64,000 nucleotides of DNA from Ideonella sp. (GCA_015075165.1 JABTUY010000003.1:62001-126000), one strand, 5' to 3'; shown: positions 1 to 12,003, counted from the first letter of the stretch. A program made the numbers and translations. Notes: a model not told the origin generated them from the letters alone.

Positions 1-1
1 G

Positions 2-1588
2 GCGCGCATCTTCAACGCCGACCACTGCTTCTTCGTCACCAACGGCACCAGCACCAGCAACAAGATGGTGTGGCACCACACGGTGGCGCCGGGCGACGTG
101 GTGGTGGTCGACCGCAACTGCCACAAGAGCGTGCTGCACTCGATCATCATGACCGGCGCGATTCCGGTGTTCCTGACCCCGACGCGCAACCACCTGGGCA
201 TCATCGGGCCGATCCCGCGCTCCGAGTTCGAGCCCGAGGCGATCCGCCGCCGCATGGCGCGCAACCCGCTGCTGGCCGACAACGGCGCCAGCAAGAAGCA
301 GCCGCGCATCCTGACGATCACGCAAAGCACCTACGACGGCGTGCTCTACAACGTCGACCAGATCAAGGCGATGCAGGACGGCTTCACCGACACGCTGCAC
401 TTCGACGAGGCCTGGCTGCCGCACGCCACCTTCCACGATTTCTACAAGGGCATGCACGCGATCGGCAAGGACCGGCCGCGCACCAAGACGTCGATGGTGT
501 TCTCGACGCAGTCGACCCACAAGCTGCTGGCCGGGCTGTCGCAGGCGTCGCAGATCCTGGTGGCCGACTCCGAAACGCGGCGGCTCGATCAGCACCTGTT
601 CAACGAGGCGTACCTGATGCACACCTCGACCTCGCCGCAGTACGCGATCATCGCCAGCTGCGACGTCGCCGCGGCGATGATGGAGCCGCCCGGCGGCACC
701 GCACTGGTGGAAGAGAGCATCCACGAGTCGCTGGAGTTCCGCCGCGCGATGCGCAAGATCGACAAGGACTGGGGCCGCGACTGGTGGTTCCAGGTCTGGG
801 GGCCGCCGCGGCTGGCGCACGAGGGCATCGGCAAGCCCGACGACTGGATGCTCACCGCGCACGAGAAGTGGCACGGCTTCGGCGACCTGGCGCCGGGCTT
901 CAACATGCTCGACCCGATCAAGAGCACGGTGGTCACGCCGGGGCTCGACGTCACCGGCCGCTTCGCCAAGACCGGCATCCCGGCGGCCATCGTCACCAAG
1001 TACCTGGCCGAGCACGGCGTGGTGGTCGAAAAGACCGGCCTGTACTCGTTCTTCATCATGTTCACCATCGGCATCACCAAGGGCCGGTGGAACACGCTGC
1101 TGACCGCGCTGCAGCAGTTCAAGGACGACTACGACAAGAACGCGCCGATGTGGCGCGTACTGCCGGAGTTCTGCCAGCACAACTCGAAGTACGAGCGCAT
1201 GGGCCTGCGCGACTTGAGCCAGGCCATCCACGAGACCTACGCTAAGGGCGACATCGCCCGCCTGACCACCGAGATGTACCTGTCGGACCTGCAACCGGCG
1301 ATGAAGCCGTCGGACGCCTTCGCGCGCATCGCCCACCGCGACACCGAGCGCGTGCCGATCGAGGAGTTGGAGGACCGGATCACCACGGCGATGCTGACGC
1401 CGTACCCGCCGGGCATCCCGCTGCTGATCCCGGGCGAGCGCTTCAACCGCCGCATCGTCGAATACCTGCGCTTCGTGCAGGAGTTCAACGCCCGCTTCCC
1501 CGGCTTCGACACCGACGTGCACGGCCTGGTCGAGAACCAGACCGAAGGGTTTCGCCGCAGCTACTACGTCGACTGCGTGCGCGCCTGA
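2..1588 (+). CDS. Orn/Lys/Arg decarboxylase, C-terminal part (5' end outside window)
   Basis: PLP-dependent basic amino acid decarboxylase of fold type I; the substrate (arginine, lysine or ornithine) cannot be decided from the sequence. The reading frame is open from base 2, so the real start lies upstream, and 528 residues are visible. The core motif HFDEAW has its PLP-contacting Asp near visible residue 135, and the PLP lysine sits in STQSTHKLL near residue 174. The C-terminal wing domain follows and ends in SYYDVCVRA-like residues before TGA. It converges on fabI with only 9 bases between the two genes. The family is inducible in enteric bacteria, but no control signal is visible because the promoter is off the window. 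Confidence 0.93.
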   Translation, partial: ARIFNADHCFFVTNGTSTSNKMVWHHTVAPGDVVVVDRNCHKSVLHSIIMTGAIPVFLTPTRNHLGIIGPIPRSEFEPEAIRRRMARNPLLADNGASKKQPRILTITQSTYDGVLYNVDQIKAMQDGFTDTLHFDEAWLPHATFHDFYKGMHAIGKDRPRTKTSMVFSTQSTHKLLAGLSQASQILVADSETRRLDQHLFNEAYLMHTSTSPQYAIIASCDVAAAMMEPPGGTALVEESIHESLEFRRAMRKIDKDWGRDWWFQVWGPPRLAHEGIGKPDDWMLTAHEKWHGFGDLAPGFNMLDPIKSTVVTPGLDVTGRFAKTGIPAAIVTKYLAEHGVVVEKTGLYSFFIMFTIGITKGRWNTLLTALQQFKDDYDKNAPMWRVLPEFCQHNSKYERMGLRDLSQAIHETYAKGDIARLTTEMYLSDLQPAMKPSDAFARIAHRDTERVPIEELEDRITTAMLTPYPPGIPLLIPGERFNRRIVEYLRFVQEFNARFPGFDTDVHGLVENQTEGFRRSYYVDCVRA

Positions 1589-1597
1589 CGCCGGCGC

Positions 1598-2383
1598 TCA
1601 GCTCGCAGCGGCACCGCCGCCGACGTGGCTGAAGCCGCCGTCGACGTAGACCACCTCGGCGCTGACGCCGGCGGCGAGATCCGACAGCAGGAACGCCGCG
1701 ACGTTGCCGACGTCGTCGATCGTGATGTTGCGGCGGATCGGCGTGGCGGCCGCGAAATCGGCCTGCAGCCTGCCGAAATCCTTGACGCCGGAGGCTGCCA
1801 GCGTCTTGATCGGCCCCGCCGACAGGCCGTTGACCCGCATGCCGCGCGCGCCCAGGCTGTGCGCCAGGAAGCGCACGCTGGCCTCCAGCGAGGCCTTGGC
1901 CAGACCCATCGTGTTGTAGTTGGGCACGTAGCGCACGGCGCCGAGGTAGGTCAGGGTCAGCAGCGAGGCACCGGTGCGCAGCCGCGGCAGGGCGGCCTTG
2001 GCCATGGCCGGGAAGCTGTAGGCCGAGATGTCGTGGGCGATGCGGAAGTTCTCGCGCGTCATGCCGTCGAGGAAGTCCCCGGCAATCGCCTCGCGCGGGG
2101 CGAAGGCGATGGCGTGCACGAACCCGTCGAACTCGCCCCAGGCATCGCCGAGCCGGTCGAACAGGCGCGCGATCTGCGCATCGTCGGCGACGTCGCACTC
2201 GAACGTGAGCTTGGAGCCGAATTCGGCCGCGTACTCGGCAATGCGGTCCTTGAAGCGCTCGCCCTGGTAGCTGAACGCCAGCTCGGCCCCTTCACGACTG
2301 CACGCGCGGGCAATGCCGTAGGCGATCGAGCGGTTGTTCAGCACGCCGGTGATCAGCAGGCGCTTGCCGGAGAGGAATCCCAT
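1598..2383 (-). CDS. fabI: Enoyl-[acyl-carrier-protein] reductase (NADH), FabI
   Basis: Catalyses the last reduction of each fatty acid elongation cycle, trans-2-enoyl-ACP to acyl-ACP, in the cytosol. The start was placed at ATG 2383 because [14 protein letters not shown] is the normal FabI N terminus; an upstream in-frame start would add 17 residues unlike the family. The resulting length of 261 aa is typical. NAD-binding residues lie in [13 protein letters not shown]. The catalytic region [20 protein letters not shown] supplies the two active-site Tyr residues and the Lys. A C-terminal YVDGGFSH closes the SDR fold. It is convergent with the upstream decarboxylase and divergent from the rimP operon. 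Confidence 0.97.
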   Translation of the reverse strand: MGFLSGKRLLITGVLNNRSIAYGIARACSREGAELAFSYQGERFKDRIAEYAAEFGSKLTFECDVADDAQIARLFDRLGDAWGEFDGFVHAIAFAPREAIAGDFLDGMTRENFRIAHDISAYSFPAMAKAALPRLRTGASLLTLTYLGAVRYVPNYNTMGLAKASLEASVRFLAHSLGARGMRVNGLSAGPIKTLAASGVKDFGRLQADFAAATPIRRNITIDDVGNVAAFLLSDLAAGVSAEVVYVDGGFSHVGGGAAAS

Positions 2384-2463
2384 GGTCTCGAGGGGTCGCA
2401 AGGCTCGGTGTGGAAGGGCAGCGGATTCTCGCATGCGCCGGTGTCACGACAACGCCTGAACTC

Positions 2464-2492
2464 TTGCGGGTATGGGTCTTGCAGAGTAGAAT
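2464..2492 (+). promoter_or_regulatory. Putative sigma-70 promoter for rimP-nusA-infB
   Basis: A -35 box TTGCGG at 2464-2469 and a -10 box TAGAAT at 2487-2492 are separated by 17 bases. It is the only good promoter match in the gap between fabI and rimP. The start of transcription would be near 2499, giving a leader of about 137 nt before rimP. Inferred from sequence only. Confidence 0.6.
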
Positions 2493-2514
2493 CCGCGCTT
2501 CGCTGGGGCAAGGA

Positions 2515-2545
2515 AATGGGCGGATTCATCCAGCCCATTTTTTTT
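2515..2545 (+). terminator. Intrinsic terminator or attenuator hairpin in the rimP leader
   Basis: A perfect 7-base stem, AATGGGC at 2515-2521 and GCCCATT at 2533-2539, is followed at once by a run of eight T (2538-2545). It lies between the putative promoter and rimP, so it would terminate or attenuate transcription of the downstream operon unless read through. It could instead end a short leader RNA. Confidence 0.65.
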
Positions 2546-2635
2546 GCCGTGGGGCGCTGGGATTTTGTTGCAGCAGCGGGGATCGGACGGACCCGGCCCC
2601 GCGCAGACCCGCAGAAAGAGGATCGAAGACCACCG

Positions 2636-3148
2636 ATGACCCTGCCGTGGCAGCAAGCGGTCGAGCGCGGCGTGCAGGCGCTGGGCTATGAACTCGTCGA
2701 CGTCGAGCGTTCGGCGGGCGGGCTGCTGCGCGTCTACATCGACCGCGTCGCCGGTCGCAGCTACGACGCCGGCCCGGGTGACACGGTCATCGTCGACGAC
2801 TGCGAGCGCGTCACGCGCCATCTGCAGATCGCGCTCGAGGTCGACGGGGTCGACTATGCGCGCCTGGAGGTGTCGTCGCCTGGGCTCGACCGACCGCTGC
2901 GCAAGCCAGCGGACTGGCAGCGCTTCGCCGGCAGCGAGGTCGCGCTCACGTTGCGCGCGCCGCACCAGGGCCGCAAGCACTGGCGCGGCCGCCTGCAGCC
3001 GCGAGAGGCCGGCTGGCGGCTGCTGCTGCCGCGCGACGGCACCACCACGGCCGAGACGCTGGATTTCGATCTGCATGAGGTGCGCGAGGCGCGCCTGGTG
3101 CCGCAGCTGGATTTCAAGGGCCGCCGTGCGCGGCCGGCCACGGCCTGA
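2636..3148 (+). CDS. rimP: Ribosome maturation factor RimP
   Basis: RimP (YhbC) assists maturation of the 30S subunit. The open frame extends far upstream, but ATG 2636 was chosen because it gives the usual N terminus ([20 protein letters not shown]) and a normal length of 170 aa. The N-terminal alpha/beta domain carries the family signature [11 protein letters not shown] near residues 80-90; a small SH3-like beta-barrel domain follows and ends in basic residues. It is the first gene of the rimP-nusA-infB operon, with 41 bases to nusA, and is preceded by the leader hairpin at 2515-2545. Confidence 0.96.
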   Translation: MTLPWQQAVERGVQALGYELVDVERSAGGLLRVYIDRVAGRSYDAGPGDTVIVDDCERVTRHLQIALEVDGVDYARLEVSSPGLDRPLRKPADWQRFAGSEVALTLRAPHQGRKHWRGRLQPREAGWRLLLPRDGTTTAETLDFDLHEVREARLVPQLDFKGRRARPATA

Positions 3149-3189
3149 GCGCCGCTGGCCAAAGGGAAAGCAGAAAGGCGATGCAAGCC

Positions 3190-4668
3190 ATGAACCGGGA
3201 AATGCTGATGCTGGTCGACGCGATCTCGCGCGAGAAGAGCGTCGAGCGCGACGTCGTCTTCGGCGCCGTCGAAGCCGCGTTGGCCCAGGCCACCAAGAAG
3301 CTGCACGGCGGCGAGGTCGACATCCGCGTCGCGGTCGACCGCGACACCGGCGACTACGAAACCTTCCGCCGCTGGCACGTCGTGCCCGACGAAGCCGGGC
3401 TGCAGATCCCCGACGCCGAGATCCTGCTGTTCGAGGCCAAGGAGCAGATCCCCGACATCGAGGTCGACGACCACATCGAGGAGCCGATCGACTCGGTGCC
3501 GATCGGCCGCATCGGCGCCCAGGCGGCCAAGCAGGTGATCCTGCAGAAGATCCGCGACGCCGAGCGCGAGCAACTGCTCAACGACTTCCTGTCGCGCGGC
3601 GACAAGATCTTCGTCGGCACCGTCAAGCGTGCCGACAAGGGCGACCTGATCGTCGAATCGGGGCGTGTCGAGGGCCGCCTGAAGCGCAGCGAGATGATCG
3701 CCAAGGAGAACCTGCGCAGCGGCGACCGCGTGCGCGCGGTGATCCTCGGCGTCGACCCCACGGCGCGCGGTGCGCAGATCATGCTGTCGCGTTCGTCGCC
3801 GCTGTTCATGAAGGAGCTGTTCGCGCAGGAGGTGCCCGAGATCGAACAGGGCCTGCTCGAGATCAAGAGCTGTGCGCGCGACGCCGGCTCGCGCGCCAAG
3901 ATCGCGGTGCAGTCGCACGACAAGCGGGTCGATCCGATCGGCACCTGCGTCGGAGTGCGCGGTTCGCGCGTCAACGCGGTCACCAACGAGCTGGCCGGCG
4001 AGCGCGTCGACATCGTGCTGTGGTCGGAGGACCCGGCGCAGTTCGTCATCGGTGCCCTGGCGCCGGCCAACGTGCAGTCGATCGTCGTCGACGAGGAGCG
4101 GCACGCGATGGACGTGGTGGTCGACGAGGAGAACCTCGCCATCGCCATCGGCCGCGGCGGCCAGAACGTGCGCCTGGCTTCCGAGCTGACGGGCTGGCGC
4201 ATCAACATCATGACCGCCGAGGAGTCGGCGTCGAAGCAGGCACAGGAGTCCGACTCGGTGCGCAAGCTGTTCGTCGAGAAGCTCGACGTCGACCAGGAGG
4301 TCGCCGACATCCTGATCGCCGAGGGTTTCACCAGCCTGGAAGAGGTGGCCTACGTGCCGCTGCAGGAGATGCTGGAGATCGAGTCGTTCGACGAAGACAC
4401 GGTCAACGAGCTGCGCACCCGCGCCAAGGACGCACTGCTGACGATGGAGATTGCACGCGAGGAACGGGTCGACGCCGTGTCGCAGGATTTGCGCGACCTC
4501 GAAGGTCTGACCCCCGAGCTGATCCGCAAGCTGGCCGAAGGCGGCATCAACTCGCGCGACGACCTCGCCGACCTGGCGGTCGACGAGCTGCAGGAGCTGA
4601 CCGCTGTCAGCGACGAGCAGGCCAAGGCGTTAATCATGAAGGCGCGCGAACACTGGTTCAGCACCTGA
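3190..4668 (+). CDS. nusA: Transcription termination/antitermination protein NusA
   Basis: RNA-polymerase-binding factor in pausing, termination and antitermination. The start at 3190 was preferred because [16 protein letters not shown] is the usual betaproteobacterial beginning; ATG 3181, three codons earlier, is possible but leaves its purine-rich site too close. The protein has 492 aa. In order it has the NusA N-terminal domain, an S1 domain (around 135-200, [19 protein letters not shown]), two KH domains ([12 protein letters not shown] and [16 protein letters not shown]) and two C-terminal helix-hairpin-helix acidic repeats ([15 protein letters not shown] and [14 protein letters not shown]). 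It lies between rimP and infB. Confidence 0.97.
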   Translation: MNREMLMLVDAISREKSVERDVVFGAVEAALAQATKKLHGGEVDIRVAVDRDTGDYETFRRWHVVPDEAGLQIPDAEILLFEAKEQIPDIEVDDHIEEPIDSVPIGRIGAQAAKQVILQKIRDAEREQLLNDFLSRGDKIFVGTVKRADKGDLIVESGRVEGRLKRSEMIAKENLRSGDRVRAVILGVDPTARGAQIMLSRSSPLFMKELFAQEVPEIEQGLLEIKSCARDAGSRAKIAVQSHDKRVDPIGTCVGVRGSRVNAVTNELAGERVDIVLWSEDPAQFVIGALAPANVQSIVVDEERHAMDVVVDEENLAIAIGRGGQNVRLASELTGWRINIMTAEESASKQAQESDSVRKLFVEKLDVDQEVADILIAEGFTSLEEVAYVPLQEMLEIESFDEDTVNELRTRAKDALLTMEIAREERVDAVSQDLRDLEGLTPELIRKLAEGGINSRDDLADLAVDELQELTAVSDEQAKALIMKAREHWFST

Positions 4669-4711
4669 CGCCCGACCAGCCGCACCCAGACCAGCCAAGG
4701 ACCCCGAACAC

Positions 4712-7612
4712 ATGGCCGTCACCACCGTTGCCCAGTTTGCCGCCGAGCTGAACCGCCCGAGTGCGGCGCTGCTCGAGCAGCTGCAATCCGCCGGTGTGAC
4801 CAAGAAGTCGCCCGACGATCAGCTCACCGACGCCGACAAGGAGCGCCTGCTCGAGTTCCTGCGCAGCGCGCACGGCACCGCCGGTGCCGAGCGCAAGAAG
4901 ATCACCCTGACGCGCAAGTCCACCAGCGAGATCAAGCAGGCCGATGCCTCCGGCAAGGCGCGCACGATCCAGGTCGAGGTGCGCAAGAAGCGCGTCTTCG
5001 TCAAGCGCGAGGACAGCGCCGGCCCCGCCGCGGCCGACGAGAGCGCGCCGGTGATCGACGAAGCCGAGGCGCAGCGCCGCGAGGCCGAGGCCGCGCGCCA
5101 GACCGAACTGCTGCGCCGCCAGGAGGAAGACGCCGCGCGCCGCGCCAGCGAGGAGCAGGCGCGACGCGCGCGCGAAGCAGCGGCTGCAGAGGCCGCTGCA
5201 CAAGCCGCCGCCGCCGCTGCTGCAACACCGACAGTCGTGCCGTCGGCGCAAGCCACCGCAACCGCCGCCACCGCAACCGCCGCCGCCGCACCCGCCGCCA
5301 CCGCACCCGCCGCCACCGCACCCGCCGCCACCGCACCCGCCGCCACCGCACCCGCCGCCACAGAGGCTGCCGCCGCTGGCCCGGCGCCGGCCACGCCCAA
5401 GCCCGCGCTGCGCGTGGTGAAGGCCGGCGCTGCCGAGGCCGCCGAGCGCGCCAAGCAGGCCGAGGCCGACAACCGCCGCAAGTCGGCCGAGGCCGAGGCA
5501 GCGGCCATCCGGGCGATGATGGCCGCGCCGAAGAAGGTGCTGACCGCGAAGAAGCCCGACGAAGGCAAGCCCGGCGAGGCGGGCAAGGAAGGCATCAAGG
5601 GCACGATCCACAAGCCGAAGGCGGCTCCGGGCGCCGCGGCCGCGCCTGGCAGCGCCACTGCGAAACCGGGCGACAAGAAGTCGGTCAAGTCCGAGAAGCT
5701 GTCGTCGAGCTGGGCCGACGATGCCGCCAAGAAGCGTGCGCTGAAGACCCGCGGCGACGCCGCGGGGGCACGCGCCGGCTGGCGCGCCCCGCGCGGCGCG
5801 CGCAAGGGCGACCGCAGCGACGACGCGCCGGCGTTCAGTGCGCCGGCCGAGTTCGTCGTGCAGGAGGTGCACATCCCCGAGACGATCAGCGTGGCCGACC
5901 TGGCGCACAAGATGAGCGTGAAGGCCAGCGAGGTCATCAAGCAGCTGATGAAGCTCGGCCAGATGGTCACCATCAACCAGCAACTCGACCAGGAGACCGC
6001 GATGATCGTGGTCGAGGAGATGGGCCACAAGGCGCTGACCGCCAAGCTCGACGACCCCGAGGCGTTCACCGAGGAAGAGACCACCGCGCAGACCGGTGAG
6101 CTGTTGCCGCGCGCCCCGGTGGTCACCGTGATGGGCCACGTCGACCACGGCAAGACTTCGCTGCTCGACTACATCCGCGCCACCCGGGTCGCGGCCGGCG
6201 AGGCCGGTGGCATCACGCAGCACATCGGCGCCTACCACGTCGAGACGCCGCGCGGCACGATCACCTTCCTCGACACACCGGGCCACGCCGCGTTCACCGC
6301 GATGCGCGCGCGCGGCGCCAAGGCCACCGACATCGTGATCCTGGTGGTGGCAGCCGACGACGGCGTGATGCCGCAGACCAAGGAGGCGATCCACCACGCC
6401 AAGGCGGCTTCGGTGCCGATCGTGGTGGCGATCAACAAGATCGACAAGCCCGAGGCCAACCCCGAGCGCGTGAAGAACGAGCTGGTCGCCGAGAGCGTGG
6501 TGCCCGAGGAGTTCGGCGGCGATTCGCCGTTCGTGCCGGTGTCGGCTAAGACCGGTCAGGGCATCGACAATCTGCTCGAGCAGGTGCTGCTGCAGGCCGA
6601 GGTGCTGGAGCTGACTGCGCCGACCGACGCGATGGCCAAGGGCCTGGTGATCGAGGCGCAGCTCGACAAGGGCCGCGGCCCGGTCGCCACCGTGCTGGTG
6701 CAATCGGGCACGCTCAAGCGCGGCGACATCGTGCTGGCCGGCGCCAGCTACGGCCGCGTGCGCGCGATGCTCGACGAAGACGGCAAGAGCACGCAGGAGG
6801 CGGGCCCTTCGATCCCCGTGGAGATCCAGGGGCTCACCGAGGTGCCACAGGCCGGCGACGACTTCATGGTGCTGGCCGACGAACGCCGCGCGCGCGAGAT
6901 CGCCACCTTCCGCCAGGGCAAGTACCGCGAGGTCACGCTCAACAGGCGCCAGGCCGCCAAGCTCGAGCACATGTTCGAGAACATGGGCGAGGGCGCCGCG
7001 CAGACGCTGTCGCTGATCATCAAGGCCGACGTGCAGGGCTCACAGGAGGCGCTGGCGCAATCGCTTCTGAAGCTCTCCACCGACGAGGTCAAGGTGCAGG
7101 TGGTGCACGCCGCGGTGGGCGGCATCAGCGAGAGCGACGTCAACCTGGCGATCGCGTCGAAGGCGGTGATCATCGGCTTCAATACGCGTGCTGACGCCGG
7201 CGCGCGCAAGCTGGCCGAGAACAACGGTATCGACATCCGCTACTACAACATCATCTACGACGCCGTCGACGAGGTGAAGGCCGCGATGGCCGGCATGCTG
7301 GCGCCCGAGCAGAAGGAAGAGGTCATCGGCGGCGCCGAGATCCGCCAGGTGTTCCGCGTCAGCAAGGTCGGCGCGATCGCCGGCTGCATGGTCACCAGCG
7401 GCCTCGTCCGCCGCGGCGCGCGGCTGCGCGTGCTGCGCGACAACGTGGTGGTGTTCACCGGCGAGCTCGACAGCCTCAAGCGCTTCAAAGACGACGTGCG
7501 CGAGGTCAAGGAAGGCTTCGAGTGCGGCCTCAGCATCAAGAACTACAACGACATCGCAGAGGGCGACCAGCTCGAGTTCTTCGAGATCAAGGAAGTGGCG
7601 AGAACGCTTTAG
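4712..7612 (+). CDS. infB: Translation initiation factor IF-2
   Basis: GTPase that delivers initiator fMet-tRNA to the 30S subunit and promotes subunit joining. It has 966 aa. A short IF2_N helical domain at residues 1-50 is followed by a long charged and Ala/Pro-rich linker (about 100-370), then a second IF2_N domain ([20 protein letters not shown] region). The G domain starts with [11 protein letters not shown] near residue 475, with DTPGH, NKID and SAK motifs in order. Domains II, III and IV complete the factor. The linker contains a perfect 15-base tandem repeat (listed separately). It follows nusA by 43 bases. Confidence 0.98.
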   Translation: MAVTTVAQFAAELNRPSAALLEQLQSAGVTKKSPDDQLTDADKERLLEFLRSAHGTAGAERKKITLTRKSTSEIKQADASGKARTIQVEVRKKRVFVKREDSAGPAAADESAPVIDEAEAQRREAEAARQTELLRRQEEDAARRASEEQARRAREAAAAEAAAQAAAAAAATPTVVPSAQATATAATATAAAAPAATAPAATAPAATAPAATAPAATEAAAAGPAPATPKPALRVVKAGAAEAAERAKQAEADNRRKSAEAEAAAIRAMMAAPKKVLTAKKPDEGKPGEAGKEGIKGTIHKPKAAPGAAAAPGSATAKPGDKKSVKSEKLSSSWADDAAKKRALKTRGDAAGARAGWRAPRGARKGDRSDDAPAFSAPAEFVVQEVHIPETISVADLAHKMSVKASEVIKQLMKLGQMVTINQQLDQETAMIVVEEMGHKALTAKLDDPEAFTEEETTAQTGELLPRAPVVTVMGHVDHGKTSLLDYIRATRVAAGEAGGITQHIGAYHVETPRGTITFLDTPGHAAFTAMRARGAKATDIVILVVAADDGVMPQTKEAIHHAKAASVPIVVAINKIDKPEANPERVKNELVAESVVPEEFGGDSPFVPVSAKTGQGIDNLLEQVLLQAEVLELTAPTDAMAKGLVIEAQLDKGRGPVATVLVQSGTLKRGDIVLAGASYGRVRAMLDEDGKSTQEAGPSIPVEIQGLTEVPQAGDDFMVLADERRAREIATFRQGKYREVTLNRRQAAKLEHMFENMGEGAAQTLSLIIKADVQGSQEALAQSLLKLSTDEVKVQVVHAAVGGISESDVNLAIASKAVIIGFNTRADAGARKLAENNGIDIRYYNIIYDAVDEVKAAMAGMLAPEQKEEVIGGAEIRQVFRVSKVGAIAGCMVTSGLVRRGARLRVLRDNVVVFTGELDSLKRFKDDVREVKEGFECGLSIKNYNDIAEGDQLEFFEIKEVARTL
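5258..5361 (+). repeat. 15-base tandem repeat (minisatellite) inside infB
   Basis: Seven adjacent units of 15 bases. The last five (from 5288) share the unit GCACCCGCCGCCACC, the fifth differing at its final base; the first two are variants. The unit is a multiple of three and encodes APAAT, extending an Ala/Pro/Thr linker between the IF2_N domains. Copy-number change would not break the frame. Confidence 0.9.
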
Positions 7613-7720
7613 CCCCCACGCTCCCTCCGGTCGCTGCCCCCCGAGGGGGCGCACGCAGCGGACCGGCGGAGCCGGATCCGCGCGTGACCTTGGGGTAGCC
7701 CCGCTGGAGCGGGGCTGATT
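7613..7720. repeat. Intergenic palindromic (REP-like) block between infB and rbfA
   Basis: Directly after the infB stop comes a segment with GCCCCCCGAGGGGGC and, 60 bases on, a perfect 9-base inverted repeat AGCCCCGCTGGAGCGGGGCT at 7697-7716. Stable GC-rich hairpins of this kind recur in other gaps of this window. No T-run follows, so it is not a classical terminator. It may be a scattered repeat element. Confidence 0.55.
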
Positions 7721-7736
7721 CTTCGGACAACACGCC

Positions 7737-8108
7737 GTGCGCCATAGGAAGTCGATTCCCAACCGCAGCTTTCGCGTCGCCGACCAGATCCAGCGCGATC
7801 TGGCCGAGCTGATCCGCGCGCTGAAGGATCCGCGTGTCGGCATGGTCACGCTCAACAGCGTCGAGGTGTCGCCCGACTACGCGCACGCGCAGGTCTATTT
7901 CTCGCTGCTGGTGGGTGATCCGCTCGAGTGCCAGACCGCGCTCAACGAGGCGGCGGGCTTCCTGCGCAACGGGCTGTTCAAGCGCCTGGCGATCCACACG
8001 GTACCGACGCTGCACTTCCGCTTCGATCGCAGCACCGAGCGTGCCGCCGATCTCCAGGCGTTGATCCGCAAGGCGAACGAAGGACGCTCCGAGGAGGGGT
8101 CGTCGTGA
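7737..8108 (+). CDS. rbfA: 30S ribosome-binding factor RbfA
   Basis: KH-fold cold-shock protein that binds free 30S subunits and helps late 16S rRNA maturation. It uses a GTG start at 7737 and has 123 aa. Visible family features are [14 protein letters not shown] at the N terminus, [21 protein letters not shown] in the middle and [12 protein letters not shown] near the end. Its last bases overlap the truB GTG start (GTGA), so the two are translationally coupled. It is separated from infB by a palindromic block of about 120 bases. Confidence 0.96.
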   Translation: MRHRKSIPNRSFRVADQIQRDLAELIRALKDPRVGMVTLNSVEVSPDYAHAQVYFSLLVGDPLECQTALNEAAGFLRNGLFKRLAIHTVPTLHFRFDRSTERAADLQALIRKANEGRSEEGSS

Positions 8109-9100
8109 GCGCCGGTGCCGCGCGCGCGCCGGCGGGCTCGGGCGCCACCCGTTCGGCACCAGGCGTGAGTGCGATGCGTCCGCTGCGCCGGGCCGTGCAC
8201 GGCGTGCTGTTGCTCGACAAACCGGTGGGCATGACCAGCAACCACGCGCTGCAGCGCGCCAAGCGGGCGCTGCGTGCCGAGAAGGCCGGCCATACCGGCA
8301 CGCTCGACCCGCTGGCCAGCGGCCTGCTGCCGCTGTGCTTCGGCGCGGCCACCAAATTCGCGCAGGCCTGCCTCGACGCCGACAAGCACTATCGCGCCAC
8401 GCTTACGCTCGGCGAGCGCACGGCATCGGGCGACCGTGAGACGCCGGTGATCGAACGGCGTGCGGTGCGGCTCGACCGCACGGCGATCGACGCCGCCTGC
8501 GGCCGCTTCACCGGCGCGATCGAGCAACTGCCGCCGATGCACTCGGCGCTGAAGAAGGACGGACGCGCGCTGTACGACTACGCGCGCGCCGGCGTCGAGG
8601 TCGAGCGCACGCCACGGCGCGTGACGATCCACCGCATCGACATCGTGTCGTGGTCGGGCGCCGAGCTCGTGCTCGACATCGCGTGCAGCAAGGGCACCTA
8701 TATACGCGCGCTGGCCGACGACATCGGCCAGGCGCTCGGCTGTGGCGCACACCTGGCCGCGCTGCGCCGCACGGCCGCCGGCCGGTTGGATGTGCGCGAC
8801 GCCATCACGCCCGAGGCCCTCGAGGCTCTGCCCGAGAGCGCGCGCGATGCGCGGCTGTTGCCGGCCGATCGGTTGCTCGCCGACTGGCCCGCCGTGCGGC
8901 TGCTGCCGGAAGAGGCGGGCCGCTTCCTGTCCGGGTTGCGTCGTCGCATCGACGGTGCCGACGCCGCTGCCGTGCGGGTCTATGGCAGCGAGCCCGACGC
9001 GTTTCTCGGCACCGCCCACATCGCCGCCGGCGAACTGATCGCCGACCGGTTGCTCAGCCCACTCGAAGTGCGCGCGACGATCGCCACCGAAACCCGATGA
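8105..9100 (+). CDS. truB: tRNA pseudouridine(55) synthase TruB
   Basis: Makes the universal pseudouridine 55 in the T-loop of tRNAs. GTG 8105 overlaps the rbfA stop and has a strong GAGGAGG eight bases upstream, which decides this start (331 aa) over GTG 8165 or ATG 8174. [14 protein letters not shown] opens the catalytic domain, and the nucleophilic Asp lies in [12 protein letters not shown] at about residue 68. [12 protein letters not shown] and [15 protein letters not shown] are later motifs, and a C-terminal PUA-like region ends the protein. The N-terminal 24 residues are an Ala/Gly-rich extension without family counterpart. Confidence 0.95.
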   Translation: MSAGAARAPAGSGATRSAPGVSAMRPLRRAVHGVLLLDKPVGMTSNHALQRAKRALRAEKAGHTGTLDPLASGLLPLCFGAATKFAQACLDADKHYRATLTLGERTASGDRETPVIERRAVRLDRTAIDAACGRFTGAIEQLPPMHSALKKDGRALYDYARAGVEVERTPRRVTIHRIDIVSWSGAELVLDIACSKGTYIRALADDIGQALGCGAHLAALRRTAAGRLDVRDAITPEALEALPESARDARLLPADRLLADWPAVRLLPEEAGRFLSGLRRRIDGADAAAVRVYGSEPDAFLGTAHIAAGELIADRLLSPLEVRATIATETR

Positions 9101-9146
9101 TCCACCCGTGCATGGCCTGCGTTGCCCTGCCCGAACCCGCACCAGC

Positions 9147-10964
<1,818 letters not shown>

Positions 10965-11020
10965 CTGCAGAGGCTGCGCAACCGAATGCCCTCGGCTTCG
11001 CAGTTCAATTGGCTCCCCCG

Positions 11021-11080
11021 CGCCCCCTCCTGGAGGGGGCTCTGGCCAGAGGGACGCCCGGGCCGCTGCGCGGCCCTCTG
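11021..11080. repeat. Pair of intergenic hairpins between typA and the permease
   Basis: GCCCCCTC (11022-11029) pairs with GAGGGGGC (11033-11040). Then CAGAGGG (11048-11054) pairs with CCCTCTG (11074-11080), enclosing GGGCCGC/GCGGCCC (11060-11076). Two stable hairpins in 60 bases without T-runs suggest a REP-like dispersed repeat, though an effect on typA mRNA ends is possible. Confidence 0.55.
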
Positions 11081-11094
11081 AATTCCTGAGACCG

Positions 11095-12003
11095 ATGACT
11101 CACTCGCGCGCCGTGTTCCTGATGATCCTCGTCACGTTGATGTGGAGCATCGCAGGCGTCGTCACGCGGCAGCTGCATGCGGCGGCGAGCTTCGAGGTCA
11201 CGTTCTGGCGCAGCGCGTTCACGGTGCTCGCGCTGTCGGTCGGGTTGACGCTGCTGCGCGGCGGCGCGTGGTGGCGCGAGCTGCTGCGCGCGCGCTGGCC
11301 GTTGTGGGCGTCGGGCGTGTGCTGGTCGGTGATGTTCACCGCGTTCATGATCGCGATCACGCTGACCACGGTGGCCAACGTGCTGGTCACGCTGGCGATC
11401 GGGCCGCTGGTCACCGCGGTGTTCGCGCGCGTGCTGCTGCAGCACCGGTTGCCGCGTCGCACCTGGGTGGCGATCGGCGTCGCGGGCATCGGCATCGCCT
11501 GGATGTTCGGCCGCGAGATGCAGCTCGGCGGCGAGGCGTTCGCTGGCATGGCGGTGGCGCTGGCGGTGCCGGTGGCCGGCGCATCGAATTGGACCCTGCT
11601 GCAGCACCTGGCGCACGGCGACGGCGACCCCGACCAGCCGGCGCAGGACATGCTCGGCGCGGTCTGGATCGGCGCGGTGATCTCGTCGCTGTTCGCACTG
11701 CCGCTGGCGTGGCCACTGCGCGCATCGGGGCACGACCTGACCTTGCTGGCGCTGCTGGGCGTGGTGCAGCTGGCGATCCCGTGTCTGCTGGTGGTGTGGC
11801 TCACGCGCGTGCTGCCGGGGCCTGAGATCGCGCTGCTGGCGCTGCTCGAGGTGATCTTCGGCACCGCCTGGGCATGGCTCGGTGCCGGCGAGGCGCCGGG
11901 CTCGGCCGCGCTCAGCGGTGGCACGCTGGTGTTGGCGGCGTTACTCGGCAACGAACTGCTGGCGCTGCACGGCCGACGACGGGCGGCAAGCGTCAGCCGC
12001 TAG
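11095..12003 (+). CDS. DMT superfamily (EamA-type) permease
   Basis: Inner-membrane protein of 302 aa with about ten hydrophobic helices arranged as two EamA repeats. The first begins TLMWSIAGVVTRQL and the second covers VALAVPVAGASNWTLLQHLA onwards. A conserved family end, LLALLEVIFGTAWAWLGAGE, is present. Family members export metabolites or amino acids; the substrate here cannot be inferred. The start at ATG 11095 places the first helix at residue 7. It is followed after 26 bases by the heptose locus but has no obvious functional link to it. Confidence 0.88.
   Translation: MTHSRAVFLMILVTLMWSIAGVVTRQLHAAASFEVTFWRSAFTVLALSVGLTLLRGGAWWRELLRARWPLWASGVCWSVMFTAFMIAITLTTVANVLVTLAIGPLVTAVFARVLLQHRLPRRTWVAIGVAGIGIAWMFGREMQLGGEAFAGMAVALAVPVAGASNWTLLQHLAHGDGDPDQPAQDMLGAVWIGAVISSLFALPLAWPLRASGHDLTLLALLGVVQLAIPCLLVVWLTRVLPGPEIALLALLEVIFGTAWAWLGAGEAPGSAALSGGTLVLAALLGNELLALHGRRRAASVSR

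Noticed and set aside
1589-1597. Possible terminator between the decarboxylase and fabI
   Set aside because: Only nine bases separate the two convergent genes and no hairpin with a T-run is visible.
5258-5361. Regular repeats considered as a CRISPR array
   Set aside because: The repeats abut without spacers, are in frame with infB and are 15 bases long; this is a minisatellite.
4658-6970. Large open frame (770 codons) on the minus strand
   Set aside because: It is antisense to infB, low-complexity (His, Leu and Gly runs) and matches no family; long open antisense frames are expected in such GC-rich DNA.
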